This document shows positions 1 through 11,980 of a stretch of DNA of 64,000 nt, piece after piece. This DNA is from Halichondria panicea. Lineage: Eukaryota > Porifera > Demospongiae > Suberitida > Halichondriidae. Made by a program: the position numbers and the translations under genes. Positions within the stretch are counted from its first letter, which is position 1. Every line of letters starts with the position of its first letter. The notes beneath the pieces are model-generated. The model ran no database searches, was not told where the DNA came from, and worked only from the letters and a program-made list of their open reading frames with translations. Location of the stretch: contig NC_087378.1 of NCBI RefSeq assembly GCF_963675165.1, positions 1,791,525-1,855,524 of the forward strand. Direction: 5' to 3'.

Positions 1-3000
1 CCGCTGGACAACCCCACTCCCAGGAGAAGACGAAAACAAACTGACAGCGAATCCCTTAATGAATTCCACGATATTGATGAGGCCTCTATATACATGGCCC
101 CTTCTTTGTTGTCCCTCCATTCTGTTGTCGACACTGTTACTAGCGGACAAGACGATATAATCCTGGTAAACAGTAACCGTGCATGATTAAACCTTGCCTC
201 GATCCTATAGGCTCTTGGAAAAAAGGGCCTGGTAATCACTGTTTGTGCGTGGGTGGATTCAACAGTTAATAAAACTCTTTGTAATCATGCCTCAAGGCGT
301 AGCCGCACTGTGTGTGTATTCTAGCTGGAACTGCTTAACGGTTGCAATGCGACAAAAACTAACAGCTTCTATAGGCTGCCACGATTTTGATTCGTGGATT
401 TGCGCTTCTTTCTTGAGTTATGGCTAGTTTGACTCACAGTGACAGAATCTTTCATAGCATCATCTATTAGCACAAACTTTCTATTCAACTTATTTTATTG
501 CGCTAACGCGCTAGCTGTTGGTTAGTTACAAGAATCAGAAAAGAGCTAGCTGCAAAGCTACATGCATGTACACGTACACTGCCAGAAGCACACCTTTTTC
601 TGTTCTTTGTCAAAATAAGAAGATGAATTGGAGGAACAAAGAAAGAATGAAGGAAGCGAAAAGAAAAAGGAGACCCTGCCGTGCTAACTCACGTGACCCC
701 CCCACTGATGTAGACAAATTAATTCTTTAATACTTTTTGAGCGAAGTAAAACATGGCGAGAGGCATTAGCACAGCGCAGCTTACAGCATTCATTTATCAA
801 TTAGTCTTCATGCATCCATGGAGAAGCATCTGGAAGTAGCCAGAGCTGGTCGATATCGATGTGTGTGTGTGGATAAATATGTTATAACATTATTATGGCC
901 GAGACTATATATAGTGACTATAAAATTATAATGGCTTCTACTTCTTTTCTCTTCTGTTCTTGCTCACACTCTCTCCTGTGTTGAAAAGTCAGGTCTTGTC
1001 TTCTTTTGTACAGTGCATGGTGGGTGTTTTTCTGTGCACACAACACACGCACACACTTATTATCTGAGTTCAGTATGATTTGTGCAATGACATCATTATA
1101 TATGCGATCATGTTAAACGTGAAATAAAATTACTTACTCTACCCCCAAGAATGCATATACACACCTGCAAACAGTGTATATATACCAGTCCTGGAATCGA
1201 GGCTATAATTATGTTCAACCTTGCACTCACTAAGGCTGTACACTTGTGATCACTTTTTAATTAGGAATAATTTATGAACATTTCCTCTCACTCTCCGTAC
1301 ATGCAGGAGCAGCAAGGTCCACCATCTGAGGAGAGGGCACACGGAACTGTCTCCATGAAGACCTACTACAAGTACTTCAGAGCTGGAGGAAACTTCTTGT
1401 TTTTGTTTGCCATTCTTGTCGTTCTATTTGCAGCTGAGGTAAGTTTTGAGTATGCAGGAATTAATCAATACATGTATGCTTTGCGCATATACATTGATCG
1501 CTGTATATGCTATCACTTGTACAGATCACTGTTGTGCAAATATACCTCTACAGAAGTATGATGTTTGTTGCTTTGTTTACGTTATAGGGAGGTGTGGTTT
1601 TGTCTGATTGGTGGCTAACCGACTGGTGAGTGGTGAACAGTTGCATATTTTAGTCCCTACTTGTACACGTAATACATTTGCTATATAACTTCCATTTTCT
1701 GCCTTTGAGATGCTCTCATCTGTTTGCACATACTCAGGGCGAACTGTGACATTCAGAAAGTCAATAGTTCACAAGATTGCACTCTGGAAACCAATACCAG
1801 CCTCTCGGAACTCTGTCAACTCTCGAACAACACAAGACTTTGGATATTCACTGCCCTCATTGCAATAGCCTTGTTGCTGTTCATAATCAGAGCTGTGTTG
1901 ATCTATGGTCTCACTATCAATTCCTCACGAGTCTTACACAACAGGATGTTTGCTTCTGTTCTGAGAGCCCCTGCAAGATTCTTCGACACTAATCCAAGTG
2001 GTGAGGCCAACAGAGCATTCCTCTTTATAGTGCTGCCGCATGATCATTTTACAGTAGAACCTCCATTATCCGGACACCTTGGTTCCAGAAGCAGGCCGGA
2101 TAAGTGAATATGCCGGATAATTGAATAGATAAACCACGCCGTGATCCACCCACTTTATTGATAAACAGCAGTGCCACATGGTTGTCTGCGCATGCGCATA
2201 AGATAAGCAGGTATGTCTCCATGGTAACAGCTGTACCGCGCATGCGCATTTTAGGGAACACCCATTTTCTGAAAAAAACTGCCAAGCCGGATAATCGAGG
2301 TTCCGGATAATGGAGGGCCGGATAATCGAGGTTCTACTGTAATCATAAGCAACCATGCATGCAATCTATACATGTACTTGATTCAACTTGAATTGTGTGT
2401 GTTTTTTATAATGACATTTTAGCAGTACCTACTTTTCTTTGTGTAGGACGAGTATTGAATCGCTTCTCAAAGGACATTGGCTTCCTAGACGATCTCTTAC
2501 CACAAGTTTTCTTTGAATTTATCCAACTATTTGTCCGATTTTTGGGCATTCTGATAATCTCTATAGCAGCCAATCCTTGGCTTGCGATTGTGGCTGCAGC
2601 TGTCATGGTGGTGTTTGTCTTCTTCCGTTGGTATTACCTGAAAACTGCCCGAGACGTAAAAAGACTGGAAGCCATAGGTAATTATGTGTGCAATTCGCGA
2701 TAGGCCTCTATTTTACTTTCTGATAAACTATATATACCTTCCCTCGCTAAGCCCCTAACGTTTTTGCGAATAATGTGTCCCTATAAAGAAGTATATGCAT
2801 GCATGGTCAGTCACATGATTATACATGTAGCTTGCCTGCACACGCACACAACTGTTCATGTACAGGTCGCAGTCCTATCTACTCTCACGTCTCCACTACT
2901 CTGCAAGGGCTACCCATCATCAGGACCTTCCAGAAACAGGACATTGCTCAGAGACTCTTATATCATCACCAAGATGTCCACAGTGAAGTGAGGGATGCAC

Positions 3001-6000
3001 TTTTTTCTATGTACATGTACATGTAGTTCCTATCGCTTAAATTTGACTCATTTTATTGCGTAGTTTAGTCTCTATATACTATAATAATACACTTTGTGTT
3101 TCCTTCCTATATATATATATAGGGTTGGTATGCATATCTCGTGACAGCAAGGTGGTTTGGAATGCGGATCGATCTCCTCAGTGCTGGTTTCCTCGCCTTT
3201 GTTGTCTTCACCTCGATTCCCCTTGCCTCAGGTACAACAACCGAATTTAACGCTGATTGTTTGTGGTCTATATAATAGTGTAGTTTCAGAAGCAAAATAA
3301 TGTCAACTAAACAATGTGACAATTGTTTTTTTAACACAGGGTTGAGTGCTGAGCTGGTGGGACTGAGTCTAGTGTATGCTGTGTCACTTGCTGGACAGTT
3401 CCAGTACTGTATTCGACAGAGCGCTGAAATGGAGAACATTGTATGTTGAAAGGATTATATGTGGGAGCCTGTATTTTACATGTATAGTTTTTGTCATGCA
3501 GATGATATCAACAGAACGGATCCTGGGTTACAGTAGATTGGAGTCTGAAGCGTCACTGGAAACACTTCTTCCCAGCGACAAACCATCTCCAGAATGGCCA
3601 GAGGAAGGGCGAATCCAAATGAAGAATGTGTCTTTCCAGTACTCGCCTGAGTTGCCCCTAGTGTTGAAGGGCCTTGATCTCACAATCCAGCCAGGAGAGA
3701 AGATTGGAGTTGTGGGGAGGACAGGAGCAGGAAAATCCTCCCTCCTCTCAGTGCTCTATCGACTGGCCGAGTCGTCCGGTGTCATCACCGTCGATGGTGT
3801 GGACATACAGTCCATTGGCTTACATGACCTTCGTAACAAGATGTCCATCATTCCTCAAGACCCTGTACTATTCAGTGGGACAATGCGTTACAACCTAGAC
3901 CCTTTCAACGAGTTCTCAGACAATGAGTTGTGGGATGTGCTGGAGCAGGTGCAGTTGAAGGGAGCAGTTGAGCAGCTGGAGGGACAACTGGCTGGCGAGG
4001 TGTCTGAAGGAGGTAGCAACTTCAGTGTGGGGCAGAAGCAGCTCGTGTGTTTGGCCAGGGCACTGCTGAGGAAGAACAAGATCCTGATACTGGACGAGGC
4101 CACCGCTAATGTGGACCCACGGTAAGCGTGCATATATACGTGCTGTACACTCGGTATTCTGTACAGAACTGATGAGATTATCCAGCTAGCCCTTCGTAAG
4201 AAGTTCACTGAGTGCACAGTCATCACAATAGCTCATCGACTGAACACTATCATGGACTCGGACAGAATATTGGTGAGTCTGAGCAGTATCAACGTGTATA
4301 TACCGTAGTCATTGTAATTATACAACCAACTATGGAATTCAATTTTTTTCTGTTTGCATGGGCTACTACAAAAATTGCTGTGCCCACTGTGTTTGAGCTA
4401 TGCATGCGCTGTAGATACCAGCACATCCGCATTGAGCTGCTGTTTCACGTTATTGTGCTGCCTCGAGGTACACTTCCTATAGTATTGTCGAAAGAAAAGT
4501 AACCGATTGATACTAAATTGCTACAAGATTTTTGTAGAATAATCTTAGCTAGTCTCGCGAGCAGCCGTCAGAAGGGAGGAAGGACGTCTGGTAAAGTGGC
4601 TGCTTTCCCATTGGCCCATTTCTGAATGTTGTCGCACCAATCAGATTGCCAGATTTTTTAAATTATGGGTATGGTTTTACGTAACCTATTGAAAGGAAGT
4701 GTGCACTATAAAGATAAGCAGCTATATAGATCTATAGAAGCCTAGAAGCTATAGATTACTCTACACAAAAAATTAAGCTGCTGTTATATTAGTGAGACTG
4801 TTGCTGCCATAAAGCTGTTATAAAAAGCTCCAGCCCAATCAAGAGCTATCTATAACAAGTTTTGTGATGGTAGATCTAGAGACGTGTTTGTCTGGGAGCA
4901 GTTCTTAATTGAGGAAACAATGCATTCTTTCTTCTTCTTGTGGAGTTTTTGTGCGCAGACTATTAAAATACTGTGCTTTTCTACTTAAACATTTATTATA
5001 CCTCGTTGCGCATGCGCAAGCGAGGTATATATGCAGTAGTGTGTTTATGTGGGAAGGGTTGCATACCTTATCTGACCAGAGAATTGGATATAACCACCTC
5101 TCCTATTTATAATTATGATAATTATGAATGACTGCAGGAAATGATTACACTAGAACCTCGCTAATCCTTTAGTCCGAAACCTCGCAAATCCGGACAAAAT
5201 GGCAAACTGAAAGAGAGGAGGGGCTGTCAGTAGAATAGACTATTGCGCATGCGCAATCTAACTTGCTTTGCTGAATCAGCAATAATTTTATCCTTTGCTC
5301 AATACAATGGCCACTGCAAAGAAAACGAAGAGAGAACTCACAAGACTCACTGTAGACTGGATAAAAAGTTTAGATAAAGACTATTCTATAGCTAGCAGCT
5401 TCCCTTCTGGCCACAAAATTTATGTACAAAAGTGTCTTCGTTAATGATATTCATGATTAATTAATGACATCTGTTAATCCGGAAATTTCATGTATTCGGA
5501 TGGGGTCTGGTCCGGCTCTATTCGGATTAGCGAGGTTCTCAGACTACTGTATTAGAATTGGTTACATGCAACCCAGAGTATTGGCAATTTTTGCTGAGTC
5601 AGCAACATTCAGAAAACTCAGCATTACAGCCAAGACAACAGGCAACAATTGCAAGATCACTTCTCTGTTAGTTCTCGTCACTGCATTGAGCATCAACGTA
5701 TAGCTACACATATTTGCTGACTCAACAATAATCGTAGCACGTGATTGTTATGGCCAATTGCTTCCTACATGTTGAGTCAGCAAATATGTGTAGCTACGTG
5801 ATGCTCAATGCAGTGACTGGCCTTATACCTGAAAACTAACAAGCTAGCTACATGAAGTGATCTTGCAATTGCTACCAGTCGTCTTTTTATAAGCCATAAT
5901 TATAATACTCTACAAACGCTGAGTTTTCTGACTCAGTAAAATTTCTTATTACATCTATATGTCTACGTACCTTGTGGTTGTAGTAGCTGATAGTGCAAGG

Positions 6001-7152
6001 GTTGGTCTATATTATGGTTTCTCTATGTGCATGGTTCCTCAGTGCATGGTTAAGCTAAAGCTTGCAAGCACAAAACAATCATTAACCTCTAATTTGGTTT
6101 CTTAGAATTAGCTCCGTGTGCGCGCATAGACTGTTTTAGCTTATTTTTTTAGCTTTTGCTTTTTTTCTGCTCAAAGAGTGCAAGTATGAGTTTCTGTTTT
6201 TGGAGGTGTCTATATATGGGATTTAGAAGCCAAAAGGCACTGATTTAGTATCCCGAGCGTATAGCGAGGATACTAGTGGATGAGGGCTTCTAAATCACAT
6301 AGATACCGACAAAACTGTCTGCATGTGAGGTCCTATTGGCAGACACTTTTTTCCCGGAAATGTTTTCTTCACTTACATACCATATATAGCGGGTTATTTT
6401 CGAGGCACTAAATTGCCCAAACTAAACATTTCAGGATTTTATTTTCGAGGAAAACCCCTACAGTAGAGAGGTTTCAATACCGGATGTAAATTCGTTTTTC
6501 TGGGTCAATCCTTGAAAACCTCGAAAATTTCGTCCCTCGAAAAATAACCAGCTATTACGGTATCCGGCCGTACATTGAAAACCTAGTTTGGGGCAGCCAG
6601 TACTGGCCAGTATAATTATATATATACATTTGTATACGGAATAGTGAGTGTGGCTGCATTTTAGGTCGAGTTTTGTGCAGTAAACATCTAGCTAGCAATC
6701 TGTGCCAAACCAAATGGCCGGTATATCGAGGTGGCCGTATATATACTTCAGAGAGCTGGAATAGTGAGAGTCTACTGTATTTATTTTGTATTTTCTAAAG
6801 CTAGGGAAAGGGTTTATAATTAACCAGACAGTTTACATGCATGCGCATATATATAAACATGAATAGTATATATAGGTGCACATGCATGCATGTGCATGCA
6901 TGTGCATGTGACTCTGTTGTGCTTGTCGTTATTATCCTATAATATCCCCATGCATGCATGCAGGTGATGAGCAATGGAAGATTGGAGGAGTTTGATCAGC
7001 CCCTCTCTCTCCTGGAGAACTCAGATTCTCTCCTCTCAAAGATGGTGTCTAAAACTGGCCCTGTGGCATCCAGGAAGCTGAGACTAATGGCTGAAGATGC
7101 TGCCAGGAGACAAAACTCTGTGTTTAGTTTGCCTCTTGAGACTACTGTTTGA
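1..7152 (+). CDS. ABCC4: ABCC4/MRP4-like ABC transporter, copy 1 (3' half only)
   Basis: This is the C-terminal 691 residues of an MRP4-type exporter, expected to be an ATP-driven organic-anion efflux pump in the plasma membrane. The window opens inside exon 17. Exons by GT-AG and frame: 1-165, 1307-1438, 1588-1625, 1738-2000, 2447-2677, 2866-2987, 3123-3231, 3340-3440, 3502-4121, 4167-4272, 6964-7152. It encodes the linker, the second membrane domain (hydrophobic segments in the 1307-3440 exons) and NBD2. NBD2 shows Walker A GRTGAGKS, signature FSVGQ, Walker [12 protein letters not shown] with its catalytic Glu, and the H-loop TIAHRL. Every exon keeps frame to a TGA at 7150-7152. The last intron (4273-6963) is 2.7 kb of transposon remains and nearly matches the same intron of copy 3. 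ABCC membership is secure; ABCC4 orthology as against another short MRP is likely. Confidence 0.93.
288..790. repeat. Interspersed repeat family A (copy 1, intron 17)
   Basis: This non-coding repeat starts near TGCCTCAAGGCGTAGC, carries a GT-rich patch, and continues to GAGCGAAGTAAAACATGGCG. Related copies occur at 25130-25690, 26700-27325, 27753-28345 and 49365-50335 in either orientation. I see no reading frame of transposase type. It is probably a non-autonomous transposon. Confidence 0.6.
2052..2339. mobile_element. Tigger/pogo-type MITE in intron 20 of copy 1
   Basis: A 288-bp element has terminal inverted repeats beginning CAGTAGAACCTC and ending GAGGTTCTACTG, flanked by TA on both sides. 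It carries no transposase. The equivalent intron of copy 3 (about 29560-29575) lacks it and has a single TA, so this is a clean filled/empty pair. The terminus and the TA target are typical of pogo/Tigger elements. Confidence 0.85.
5148..5549. mobile_element. Tigger/pogo-type element with a possible transposase N-terminal scrap (copy 1 intron 26)
   Basis: Ends read CACTAGAACCTCGCTAATCC and, on the opposite strand, CAGTAGTCTGAGAACCTCGC. TA flanks lie at 5546-5547 relative left position 5146-5147 and right position 5550-5551. Inside, an ATG near 5308 opens a short lysine-rich frame (starts [12 protein letters not shown]) that stops after about 45 codons. This could be the start of a CENP-B/Tigger-like DNA-binding domain. 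The same element sits at 32402-32818 in copy 3, so it predates the block duplication. Confidence 0.7.
5585..5945. repeat. Long fold-back repeat, copy 1 intron 26
   Basis: Left arm 5589-5727 and right arm about 5770-5945 are imperfect reverse complements around a loop of about 40 nt. The best-paired blocks are TGACTCAACA/TGTTGAGTCA near the loop and GTCACTGCATTGAGCATCA with its complement. A counterpart lies at about 33385-33755 in copy 3. The structure looks like a fold-back MITE. Confidence 0.75.
6385..6556. repeat. MITE with AGCGGGTTATTTTCGAGG-type ends, copy 1 intron 26
   Basis: The left end AGCGGGTTATTTTCGAGG pairs with the right end CTCGAAAAATAACCAGCT. No coding content is seen. The same element is at 33949-34110 in copy 3. 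Its ends resemble those of the family B MITEs further along the window. Confidence 0.65.
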
Positions 7153-7708
7153 TCATGCACGGTTGTGTTCTTCATTGTGCTATAATATTTCAAGGTGTGA
7201 AGAAATAACTGATATCATATGTGACAGCTTTAGAAATTTGCGTAATTCAGTTGTACCTATATGCATGCAGTCTAGCTTCCACATGTATTATAAGAGCGTG
7301 CCATCTTTACTGACATGATGAGACCAGAGGAGTGAAATGCTACATAATACTAATATCTTAGCCTAGGCCGCACTTCTTCTGAGCGAGGATAGAGCCTAAG
7401 CTTCAAATGACGACACCCCTACATGCAGTAGATTTCACACTGAATTTAGATCAAGAGAGGAAAAGAAACTAGTAATTGTTGGGAACCACAAAAAAGATTC
7501 TATTAACGGATTCACGATCATTAGGTACCCATAATGATTTGCTAATGATTTTGTACACACTATTATACGTCCTTACCTAGAGCTTTCTATTATTATGACC
7601 TTTTACTTGTAGATCTGCTACAGATCTACTCTGGATATAATATTATACTAGCATTTGCATTGTACAGGTAGCTACCGTACGTAGCTAGCTGATCAAGTCA
7701 GTACCAAT
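7153..7708. other. Spacer between ABCC copies 1 and 2
   Basis: There is no reading frame of interest. It should hold the copy 1 polyadenylation region and the copy 2 promoter, but I cannot point to a convincing signal. It aligns over most of its length with 34696-35255, the spacer between copies 3 and 4, and this is part of the evidence for duplication of a two-gene block. Confidence 0.7.
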
Positions 7709-8230
7709 ATGGATAGTCGAGACCAGTCAGGGGTAAGTGCTACTGAGAAGAAGAGCAAGGAAGCAGAACACAAGTTGGAGGAGGAGGAGGAGGAGAGAGT
7801 AGAGCTAGAGAGCTACAAAGAAGATGTCACTCCAGCCAGAAAGAGACCTAGGGATCGTCGCTCTGGTGCTAATTTCTTATCGAGAGTGCTCTTTGTGTAA
7901 GGTTTTTACAATGTAGCTACTGTCAAGTTTTAGAATAATGGCCTATAGATCTATTAAAACTGAATCTCCATTCTCATTACATTGCTGTGTATTACTTCTC
8001 ATTCAGTTGGCTGGATGCGTTGTTCTGCACTGGAGTTAAACATGACCTTCAAGAGGACGACCTCAGTTTGTGTCCTGAGGAGGTGGAATCTGAGAGACTG
8101 TACAAAAAGTTTAACAAGTACGTCTGTGGCAACCGTAGAAATTGTCCCCACGTTTCCCTCTGTGTAAATGGGATCATTGTTAGTATAATCGCTTCCTGTT
8201 TTGATATTGCAGAGTGTGTATGTACGTACT

Positions 8231-8974
8231 TATCGTACCCTCGTGAAAATAAGCCCATGCATCTTGAATAAACACCCATCCCCTCTTTTGCTTCAAAGTT
8301 CTTGCACAAGGGTATTTTCACTCGATTATAAGCTCACCCAGAATGAAGAGTTTGAGCATGCGCAGTAGCTAAATGCCACATGTTCACTATTAATTTTAGT
8401 GAAGAAAGGAGGTTTTAGGTAGTATAGCTAGTAAGACTATACACTCCTTGCTGGACCATAAAACTTATCTGTATGGATCTGTTTGCCCTTGAAGATGTAT
8501 ATGCAGGGAACAAGTAGTCCTATATGCAGAGAAAGGGAAACACAAAATCAATCTGAGAAGAAAGTTATCACCCAGGCCAATTTTGCAGGTTACCTTGCCT
8601 TGGTTTTCTGAAACAAAGTACCTGATAGCTGCTCTGTAAGAGTATGACCTACCATCCTTTGGGAAGTTTCTGCTACATCTGACGTCGACAAGCAACGAAT
8701 AGAGTCAGAGTCCACTTCTTCACGTTCATTCTGTGCTTTAATCATACTCATGCATTAGTTTATAACATTGTTGTTGTCAATGAAATGTTCATACTATGAA
8801 AATACAATAAATTAATGAAGAATTGTCATAGAGCAAAGTGTAAACCTCGATTTGAGGCCGCGGGTGGGCGTATATTCAAATGAAAACTCACCGTTCGCGA
8901 TTAAACGCCCAGTCCCCTAATAAACCTAAACTTCTTGCAGAAAAGGGTGGGCGTATTTTCGCGAGGGTACGGTA
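8231..8974. repeat. MITE in intron 2 of copy 2
   Basis: The left end TATCGTACCCTCGTGAAAAT and the right end, read on the other strand, TACCGTACCCTCGCGAAAAT form inverted repeats of about 27 bp with few mismatches. No transposase frame is seen. The equivalent introns of copies 3 and 4 are about 100-150 bp and lack it. Confidence 0.7.
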
Positions 8975-8975
8975 C

Positions 8976-9285
8976 ATAAATAAAGGAAAGGGGGATTAGC
9001 AACAAAATCGACCTCGAATAACCATCCGTGTTGCCCCAGGTTTACTCGAGGCTGTCTACTCCAATGTATATAGCATCGGTTCCAAAATACGGCCTAGTAT
9101 CTATTGCAAATGTGTGATAATACGCATGTGCTCATAGGCATGGCCCATCCACGCCCGCGTGTACCATCTACATTGTATGGCCAATGTTGGGGGGCAACAC
9201 GCATTGTTTCATAATTAAGCCACACACCTTGCACAAAAGTCTACGTTTTGACTTACGTTGCCAATCCCTCTCTTCTTTATATATG
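8976..9285. repeat. Second MITE abutting the first, copy 2 intron 2
   Basis: The left end contains GGGGGATTAGCAAC and the right end GTTGCCAATCCCTCTCTTC, imperfect inverted repeats. The termini resemble the AGAAGAGGGATTGGAAACG ends of the element at 32841-33375, so it may be an older family member. Confidence 0.45.
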
Positions 9286-11980
9286 ATATGTACGTACTAC
9301 ATCGCTTTACATTATGATCTTGTTTTCTAGGCATTGGCAGTTTGAGCTTGAGCGGCACAATAGTGGGAAAAAGCCGCGTCTATTCATGGCCTTGATCAAA
9401 ACCTCCTGGTGGAGATTTATCATTCAAGGAATACTAATTACATTTGAAGTACGTATAACCCATTAAAATTAATTGTGGTCTCAATAGTGGGCTTTCTTTG
9501 GGTGGCCATACAAATTTTATAGCGGGACAAAGCATTCTTACTGAGTGACATCATAATTTGTCTGCAGGTGATATTGCTCAATTGCCAACCCATTGTCCTT
9601 GGATATTTGAGTGGATTCTTTGCCCAGCTGGGAACCTTGAATCTGGCTGAGCAGGTCAACAATACAGAGTGCTACAGTAACGTCCCACTGGAGATCGTCA
9701 GTACCAGGGACGCCTACCTGTTTGCTGGGGGTAGGCATAGGGATTGTGTACTGTGTACACATTGTATTTAATGTTTTGATGGTTCAGTTCTTATTGAGAA
9801 CATACAAGTAGACGTGAATTATTATGTAAGACTCACTGTGCACTAATCTATACACACTCTATAAGAGATTGCACATAGGAATATTGCTATACAGTATATA
9901 ATTATGCAGATCAATTGCTGTTACTGCATGTAGTCTAAGAAATGGAAATGTTTATATAATTATTTGTTTTTTCCATCAGGTCTTGTGCTTCTCGCTCTCT
10001 TAAGCCTTTTGGTGCATGCTCACGCATTCTTGATTGGCCAGAAGATGGGAATGCTTTGGAGGGTCACAGCCACCACAGCCATTCATAAAAAGGTGAGACA
10101 AAATTGATCATGTACTTTTATTATTATGTACTTTTTTGCAGCTCCTCTCTCTCAGTCAAGTGACTATCGGTAAAATATCCGCTGGTCATGTGATTAACCT
10201 TTCATCCAATGATGTGCACCGATTTGACATGGTTCGTTAAATGTAAGAATTACCTACCTACCTCATAAGTGTGGCTCACAAACACAGGCTCTCCAGTTTT
10301 TCCACTACGTGTGGATAGCACCGTTTCAAGCGACTGCCTTCTGCTATCTAGTCTACGTCAAATTTGGTTGGAGTGCTTTTATAGGAGTCTTCTTCATGAT
10401 ATTAACCATAATTTCATTCAATTTTTTGCTGCCAAACTTTTCGCCTATTATAGGTAAGCCTAAAAAACGGTGACTCTGAATTATGCACATTATTTGTGTA
10501 GGTTTAAGGCAGCGAGGATCACAGACAAACGTGTGCATGTCATGAATGAGGTGGTTGTGGGAATCAGAGTGATCAAGATGTACGCTTGGGAGTACGCCTT
10601 CAAGAGAGTGGTCAAGGCTTTGAGGAAGTAAGTCTTATATTAATTACCTAAATCAAAAATTTAGCCAAACCACGTTCACATGCATATCCCGGTGTATATT
10701 GGTATGTACCACAGGCCAGATCTAAGATGTACGTCTTATGTATAAGTTATAATAATATTATGACTAGTACATGTACGTGTAAAAGTAATTCTAATCTATT
10801 CTTGTCAGGAATGAGGTGCTGCAGGTGTTCAAAGGAGGAGTGGTTCGTGCCGTTTCCAGTACCTTCGTTTATGGTGGGGCCAGGTTGATCATTGTGTACC
10901 TTATAGTTCTTCCGTTCATTCTCTCTGGAAACACGCTCACTCCTAAGAGTGTCATAACAACTCTCTCTTTAATCAATGTCATTCGGCTTGTGTTCATCGT
11001 CTTTGTGGTGCGCTGTTTCTTCGTGGTGTACGAGGCCTATGTGGCTATCGTGAGAATACAGGTGCGCACAAAACATGCATGTACGTATGGGTACACAATT
11101 GACCACCGATCTTCCAAGCTAGCAGGTATTTTTGACCTATAGTAGCCCTGTTCTAATGTATAATAATGTGACTGATAACATCGTTATGCAATTGTACAGG
11201 ATTTTCTGCTACTAGAAGAGTTGCCACCTGCTGACGAAGAGGGAGAAATTGCCACCTCACATATGAATAGTGTGTGAAACTTTCCAGTATGTCATGTGAC
11301 TAACCCTGTATCTCGCATGACAGGTCAGAGACGTGATTCCAGAGTGAAGATACTGTCTGGGGAGAGCTCTGTGGCGTACAGCCCTCACACGACCGTGCAC
11401 CTGTTGGGCGGTGAGTCCAGGAAAGTGTGTGTGGATGTGAGTGGACTGAGTGCCAGTTGGTCCATGGAGAGAGACAAACAAGTCCTCACAGACATCTCCT
11501 TCCAAGTAGATCAGGTAACTAGTGGGTGGATGCGTGTCTAATAGGGGTATGTGCCATAGAGGTACACGTGTGTACGTATAATTATTGTGAACAATCTCCT
11601 CATGTGTGTTTTTCCCAGGTTAACTCTCTATTGGCCATCGTTGGACCAGTGGGTGCTGGAAAGGTGCACAGATAATAAAACTAGAACAGCTAAAGTTGTG
11701 ATGAGATTAATGACGGTCTATTGATTGTTGTTATCCCATATAGAGCACGTTGCTGCAGTGCTTGTTAGGGGAGCTCCAGGGAATAGAGGGAATAGAGGGA
11801 ATAGCCACAGTGTGTGGAGCACTCTCCTACACCTCACAAGAGCCATGGATTTTCTCGGGGACTCTGAGAGAGAACATTCTGTTTGGGTCTCCTCACTTCC
11901 CTAATCGCTATGGCGAAGTCATTAGAGCCTGCACATTGGATAAGGTCAGTAGGATATCCGTGTGTGTGTGTGATGTTTAA

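Noticed and set aside
518..730. Short + strand frame rich in Lys/Arg in intron 17 of copy 1
   Set aside because: It lies in a family A repeat and its counterpart in copy 3 is not maintained.
3888..4226. Long - strand frames opposite the NBD2 exon (also 19567-20307, 31131-31478, 44539-44890)
   Set aside because: They are shadows of the conserved + strand exon, recurring in every copy, with no independent domain.
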